From Notospermus geniculatus (lineage: Eukaryota > Nemertea > Pilidiophora > Heteronemertea > Lineidae), in contig NMRB01000002.1 in the NCBI GenBank assembly GCA_002633025.1, positions 1,192,240-1,256,239 on the forward strand: 64,000 nucleotides of DNA. The letters run 5' to 3'. Positions 60,601-64,000 of the stretch are shown piece by piece. How positions within the stretch are numbered: the stretch's first letter is position 1; every line of letters begins with the position of its first letter. A program made the translations under genes and the position numbers. The notes below the pieces were generated by a model. It was not told the DNA's origin and searched no databases. It was given only the letters and a program-made list of their open reading frames with translations.

Positions 60601-62104
60601 TAGACGTTGTCACACATGATTCTCCATTCTGAAAAATCTGCTTACTGTTCTTGAAGTCCTCGGTCTCTCGCATTACTTCCCAACAGCTCCGCTGTTTACA
60701 TCGCGTATTTTGGTTATTTGGTGCCATTGTATTGTGAATGATGTTGGGGTCGTTCAAGGTCCCGTCGTCACAGAAATCTTCCACCTATAATGTAATGTTG
60801 ATCTTTGACTCCTTTTGCGGATCATGGTGCTCAATATCAGTCTCAGATGGCGAAAATAACGAACAAATGGGATGTTTCATCCCATCACATCAAATCAGTG
60901 ATTCCAGTTACTCGGATACATGTATCTTTCTGGGAGCAGGTAAATGATACTAAAGGACTTACATTTGTAAGAAACTGCATATGCATGTAAGATGCCTTGG
61001 CAGCTGTCTGATTTATGTCCGGTGTAAAACGGCAGTCTCGCTCTGGAAGTTGCGTTATTGGGTTTAGCCTGCAAAATCTTTTGGTCCTTCTATTTCTATG
61101 CGTGCCAGGTATGCGTCCACGACACCTAAATAACAATGATCGTAAACTTTCATTTTCTATATTTAACAAACGGCCTAGGATTTGATTCATGCTTTTGCCA
61201 AAACACAGCAAATGATGTTATTATTACATATCTATTCCAGGTTCATCTGATCTCTGATGCCTTATGATTTTATAAACCAAAATAACCCTCTAACATCTTA
61301 CGCGGTCGGATAGATGACTCTCTTTTCATCACGATAGTAATGGCTATCAGGAGACACGGGATATTCGTCTGACAGACCCCAGCGGAAATGTCCCCATTCG
61401 TGAACGAGGGTCTTGCCTGGAAAAAAGAATTCGAGAAATAAATTTCTGCCGGTGTTTCCAACGAAAAGTGCTGCCGTTCCTCGCCAATGACATGAAGAAC
61501 TACATGTATCGCAAGCCGTCCCTGCCATAAATCCACCATGCTGTAATTATTTACTACCATGCTAGTAAATATTTTCTACCATGGTAATATGTAATTCTTA
61601 CCTAGGTAATAATTATTTACTACCTTGGTAGTATTTAATTCTTACCTAGGTAACAATTATTTACTACCATGGTAGTATTTAATTCTTACCTAGGTAATAA
61701 TTCGTACTTCGGAAACGGAAGTACGAATTGTTACCTAGGNTGCGTGCCTTCGGGAGGGAGTAAATAGTTGAAACCTCTGACACTATATATGCTATAGCCT
61801 ACTTACCACGTGAGCCCGTCATGGTCGTGGCAAAGGTCTTGTTCCTGACGTATTTGGGTGTAAGGTGGATGAACAGCCCTTGTTGTCCACATGGTGCAAA
61901 ACCACGTGTATATGGCCTGTCACCATTGCTTGGGTTGGGTTCATCAATCCTCAAGGCAGCTTTACGAAACGTCTGTCCACTCGTCCGAGCTTCATATTCA
62001 GGTTTACTTATCCAGGTGGAGGGTATCAGTATCGTCACACTCCGAAAGGAAGCCCTGTAACGGGTGGCGCGGAACAACTTCTGGGACCCTTCCGTAAATA
62101 TGTC
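54663..62104 (-). CDS. CLCA: CLCA-family metalloprotease/VWA protein, 5' incomplete
   Basis: Calcium-activated chloride channel regulator family: extracellular, self-cleaving proteins. Thirteen phase-consistent exons: 62104-61807, 61416-61302, 61068-60963, 60784-60646, 60318-60206, 59994-59758, 58530-58213, 58052-57816, 57603-57424, 57203-57101, 56766-56605, 55597-55379, 55207-54663 (TAA). This gives 923 aa. The first visible exon starts DIFTEGSQKLFRATRYRASF, so the signal peptide and ~40-50 residues are missing. The zinc motif HEWGH (105-109) in HEWGHFRWGLSDEY keeps HExxH. The Cys-rich segment ends in CWEVMRETEDF. The VWA domain has the MIDAS DVSGS (249-253) and LMTDGQNNEG. Beta-sandwich and fibronectin-like regions follow (GRYSVTINVEN, LGWTAVGDD). 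The last exon has one membrane segment (~GVLISLVVLIAVVIVVVMYL) and a ~42-residue tail, so this is a type I membrane form, unlike secreted CLCA1. Confidence 0.94.
58877..59150 (+). mobile_element. tRNA-derived SINE
   Basis: The first 73 bases (58877-58949) are tRNA-like. Box A is TGGTGTAGTGG (58884-58894) and box B GGTTCGAATCC (58928-58938), at normal spacing for RNA polymerase III. The body follows (GGGCAGGTCTCTTTGCC, CACCCAGGTGTATAAATGGG), a layout common in invertebrate tRNA SINEs. The end is blurred by an N at 59145. The acceptor stem is not a convincing pair, so it is not a functional tRNA gene. Confidence 0.85.
59203..59233 (+). pseudogene. U2 snRNA 5'-end-like fragment
   Basis: ATAGCTTCTCGGCCTATTGG plus CTAAG matches the start of U2 snRNA (AT-GCTTCTCGGCCT-TTGGCTAAG) with single mismatches at two positions, then diverges. 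Only about 30 bases are present, with no Sm site or later stem-loops, so it cannot be a U2 gene. It may be a retroposed fragment or part of a composite SINE. Confidence 0.55.
61597..61739. repeat. 44-bp tandem repeat of two palindromes, plus hairpin
   Basis: CTTACCTAGG recurs at 61597, 61641 and 61685, exactly 44 bp apart. Each unit has the perfect palindromes TTACCTAGGTAA and ACTACC(A/T)TGGTAGT, and degenerate units start near 61550. The array ends in a hairpin with arms AATTCGTACTTC and GAAGTACGAATT, itself flanked by inverted ACCTAGGTAA. An N at 61740 ends it. It lies in the first visible CLCA intron. Confidence 0.9.
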
Positions 62105-62136
62105 CTGGAACAACGGATAAAGAAGGAACCTAAGCC

Positions 62137-62282
62137 GCCCATACACGGCGCAATATTATTGCACAATATGGGGCCCAAATGGGTGGTCGTGTGCTTCTAG
62201 CAAGATAATTAGAAGAAAGATTGACAATAGTATTGCCCATTGTGATCCTCATATTGTGCAATAATATTGATCGTGTATGGGC
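62137..62282. mobile_element. 146-bp inverted-repeat element
   Basis: GCCCATACACGGCGCAATAT continuing TATTGCACAATATG pairs with CATATTGTGCAATAATATTG...CGTGTATGGGC. It is only about 30 bp upstream of the first visible CLCA exon, in the intron carrying its splice acceptor tract. Confidence 0.8.
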
Positions 62283-62509
62283 ATGCTGATAGTACATGTA
62301 TCTCATGTTCAATGTAACAGCACAAGGCGTTAGTAGCAGAAACGAACTTTGTTACTAAGTTTGAGTTTGCCTCCGGAATTTTGACATCACTAAAACTATT
62401 TTATACCGAAAACCAATCCGCCGTATATTGAGTTGTTAAGATCAAAATGCGGTGAAATACGAACTTGTCATCAATATCTGAGGCTGCTGTCACGGAGAAA
62501 TGAACCACT

Positions 62510-62660
62510 TAAGCGGGTGATCCACTGTTGCCATTTCGGCTTGAGACGGGGTTGCGTTCCCTTGCGGTTACCTTATATGGCAATCGGAAGTCCTTAAGGT
62601 AACCGCAAGGGAACGCAACCCCTTCTCAAGCCAAAATCGCAACAGTGGATAACCCGCTTT
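62510..62660. mobile_element. 150-bp hairpin element
   Basis: AAGCGGGTGATCCACTGTTG at the left pairs with CAACAGTGGATAACCCGCTT at the right. GGTTGCGTTCCCTTGCGGTTACCTTA is fully complementary across a short loop. Nearly the entire length would fold into one stem. Non-coding. Confidence 0.85.
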
Positions 62661-62926
62661 ACTTTCCCTTTTTCACGCTTTATTTTCCACGTGACCACAA
62701 AATCAAAATGAACGCCAAACATGTGGCATGAAGAGTTAATGGAAAATGGATGAGGAGTAAAAAATGAGCTCCTATTTACCAGCGGCCTTATATCTGTGCA
62801 CATTATTTTAATAATGGCATCAATTATTGAGATGGCAACTTGCCATTCTTGACGGGAGCAGGGATTGGCTATCAGGCAGTCGGTGTTTCCCCACTAGTTT
62901 TTGTGATAGCCAATAAAGGACCTATT

Positions 62927-62962
62927 GGGTCATATTCATAAAGCGCTTCATGAATACGACCC
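62927..62962. mobile_element. 36-bp terminal-repeat-only remnant, 3-bp TSD (ATT)
   Basis: GGGTCATATTCAT faces ATGAATACGACCC around an AAGCGCTT centre, and ATT is duplicated at both edges (62924-62926, 62963-62965). The terminus GGGTCATATTCATAAAGC resembles GGGCCCGATTCACAAAGC at 12853, which also has a 3-bp duplication. It looks like a minimal member of the same family, little more than two ends. Confidence 0.6.
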
Positions 62963-63189
62963 ATTGAGTCCACTTAACTTTATTGTTTACGGCTGCTACA
63001 CGAGGATGTAGGATTAATCGAGTTATATATATTAATGCGACTAGATACCGTGGTAGCAAAACGCCGGGGTTTTTTGCTTTTCATCGCAGACGGGGCAAAG
63101 ACGCTGCCCAGAATGCGGTGAATGCAACGCGCCAAGAAAAATTGCTTCTTGCTGTAAGGAGCAAGAACAATATCTTCGTGTTCTGCGGG

Positions 63190-63349
63190 CTAAAGCCTAG
63201 TTAATATACTTCGACGCAAGACCATCGGCGTCCGACGCACGATCAAAATCTGTACGCCGACATAAGCCTACTTCATTAGGTCGGCGTCCAGATTTTGATC
63301 GCGCGTCGGACGCCGATGGTCGTGCGTCGAAGTATAAACTAGGCTTTAG
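63190..63349. mobile_element. 160-bp inverted-repeat element
   Basis: CTAAAGCCTAGTTAATATAC...TTCGACGCA pairs with TGCGTCGAAGTATAAACTAG...GCTTTAG, followed inward by exact complements GACCATCGGCGTCCGACGC and CGATCAAAATCTG. Non-coding. A clear target duplication was not found. Confidence 0.85.
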
Positions 63350-63367
63350 GCGATTTCCTTTTTCGAA

Positions 63368-63993
63368 GTGACTATATTTACCCGGCTGCCGGTCGTATTC
63401 AGCCGGCTGCCGGTCAAGCAGTGGACAAAAAATCCTTTGTTTAACCGGCTGCTGTTTCACCGACGGTTGCCGGATTCCTCTCTTTTTGATGGGACTTTAT
63501 TCACATTAGCGGGAAAATGACGGCCGGCGAGGCGATGCCATTTATCTGGGACAAAGATTTCATTGGCAGATCCTAACGAGACACTTCAAATCAGTACTAT
63601 CGGGTTTATTTGCCGAAAATAACACATCCTTAATTTCCGATCAGATCCCCAAAGTCAGCCAGAATGTGTCTAACGAATATTATGCCGTGATAAGGAATAT
63701 TATTACTTTTACACCCGGCAAGCCACATGCGCCAGTTTTACGTTCCATGTTTATATTGACCCGCAGCCGGTTACCGAAGGAAAATTTTATGCGTTCTTTA
63801 CCCGGCAATTGCCGTTAAAATAACGACAAAAGTTGTCACTCCGTGACCGGCAGCCGGGTAAGCAAGACGGATTTCCTCATTGCGTAAACGGCAGCCGGGC
63901 AAGCTAGACATATTTTCCTCAGTGCGTAACCGGCGGCCGGGCAAACAAGACGTTTTTTCACCACTGCGTACCCGGCTGCCGGGTAAATATCAC
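63368..63993. repeat. CCGGCTGCCGG-array foldback element
   Basis: The outer ends GTGACTATATTTACCCGGCT and CCGGGTAAATATCAC are inverted. Inside each half the palindrome-like CCGGC(T/A)GCCGG is repeated at intervals of about 50-60 bp (two left copies, four right copies), separated by AAGCAAGACG...TTTCCTCA(T/G)TGCGTA-like spacers on the right. The structure is a foldback transposon with subterminal repeats. Nothing coding is seen. Confidence 0.75.
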
Positions 63994-64000
63994 CAGCCAT

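Noticed and set aside
1-64000. CRISPR arrays, bacterial operons, ribosomal RNA genes
   Set aside because: The DNA is intron-rich animal sequence. Regular repeats found here are satellites or transposon subrepeats, and no rRNA-like sequence was seen.

Overview
The window is metazoan nuclear DNA. It carries seven multi-exon or intact single-exon genes with ordinary GT-AG introns and animal-specific families: a nicotinic receptor, glucoside xylosyltransferase, a CUB/sushi secreted protein, a CLCA protein and the meiotic helicase HFM1. The many GGCCTA and ACATGTAC motifs, the high density of short inverted-repeat transposons and the tRNA-type SINE suggest a marine invertebrate, perhaps an echinoderm or another invertebrate deuterostome. 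That placement is inference only. There are three single-base ambiguities (3379, 59145, 61740) and one 135-N gap (18102-18236), so this is draft assembly.

Layout. 1-4609 holds a ~0.94 kb foldback repeat and a ~1.1-1.2 kb block present twice in tandem on either side of a single N. 4610-10337 shows nothing I recognise. A NUDT2-type Ap4A hydrolase lies at 10338-10790 (-). 11764-18900 is a repeat graveyard: a tandem GCCACCTGGTGGCC-bearing repeat, two DNA transposons inserted in it, a 253-bp element with a 9-bp target duplication, GGCCTA-rich DNA and a 154-bp element. HFM1/MER3 occupies 18989-29327 (+), with a continuous phase-consistent exon chain from 19442. An alpha-type nicotinic acetylcholine receptor subunit (8 exons, 421 aa) is at 32361-38329 (+). 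A two-exon orphan protein with an N-terminal MGCACVK lipidation-like motif is at 40879-42511 (-). GXYLT (7 exons, 420 aa) is at 43648-46128 (-). It is head-to-head with a 659-aa secreted CUB-sushi-CUB-sushi protein at 46744-53387 (+). That gene converges on a CLCA-family gene at 54663-62104 (-), whose N-terminal exon(s) are missing. 62105-64000 is packed with inverted-repeat elements.

The genes are independent transcription units with no shared pathway evident: nucleotide clean-up, meiotic crossover, cholinergic signalling, Notch-type EGF O-glycan extension, extracellular adhesion or recognition, and a CLCA metalloprotease/VWA surface protein. The most notable signals are the abundance and variety of foldback and miniature inverted-repeat elements (at least 15), including three that share GGG-start termini and 3-bp target duplications at lengths of 372, 154 and 36 bp. 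Others are a phase-supported GC-AG intron, the lipidated orphan gene, and a possible haplotype duplication in which one copy carries a fresh retrotransposon tail. I did not find an obviously new multi-gene system.
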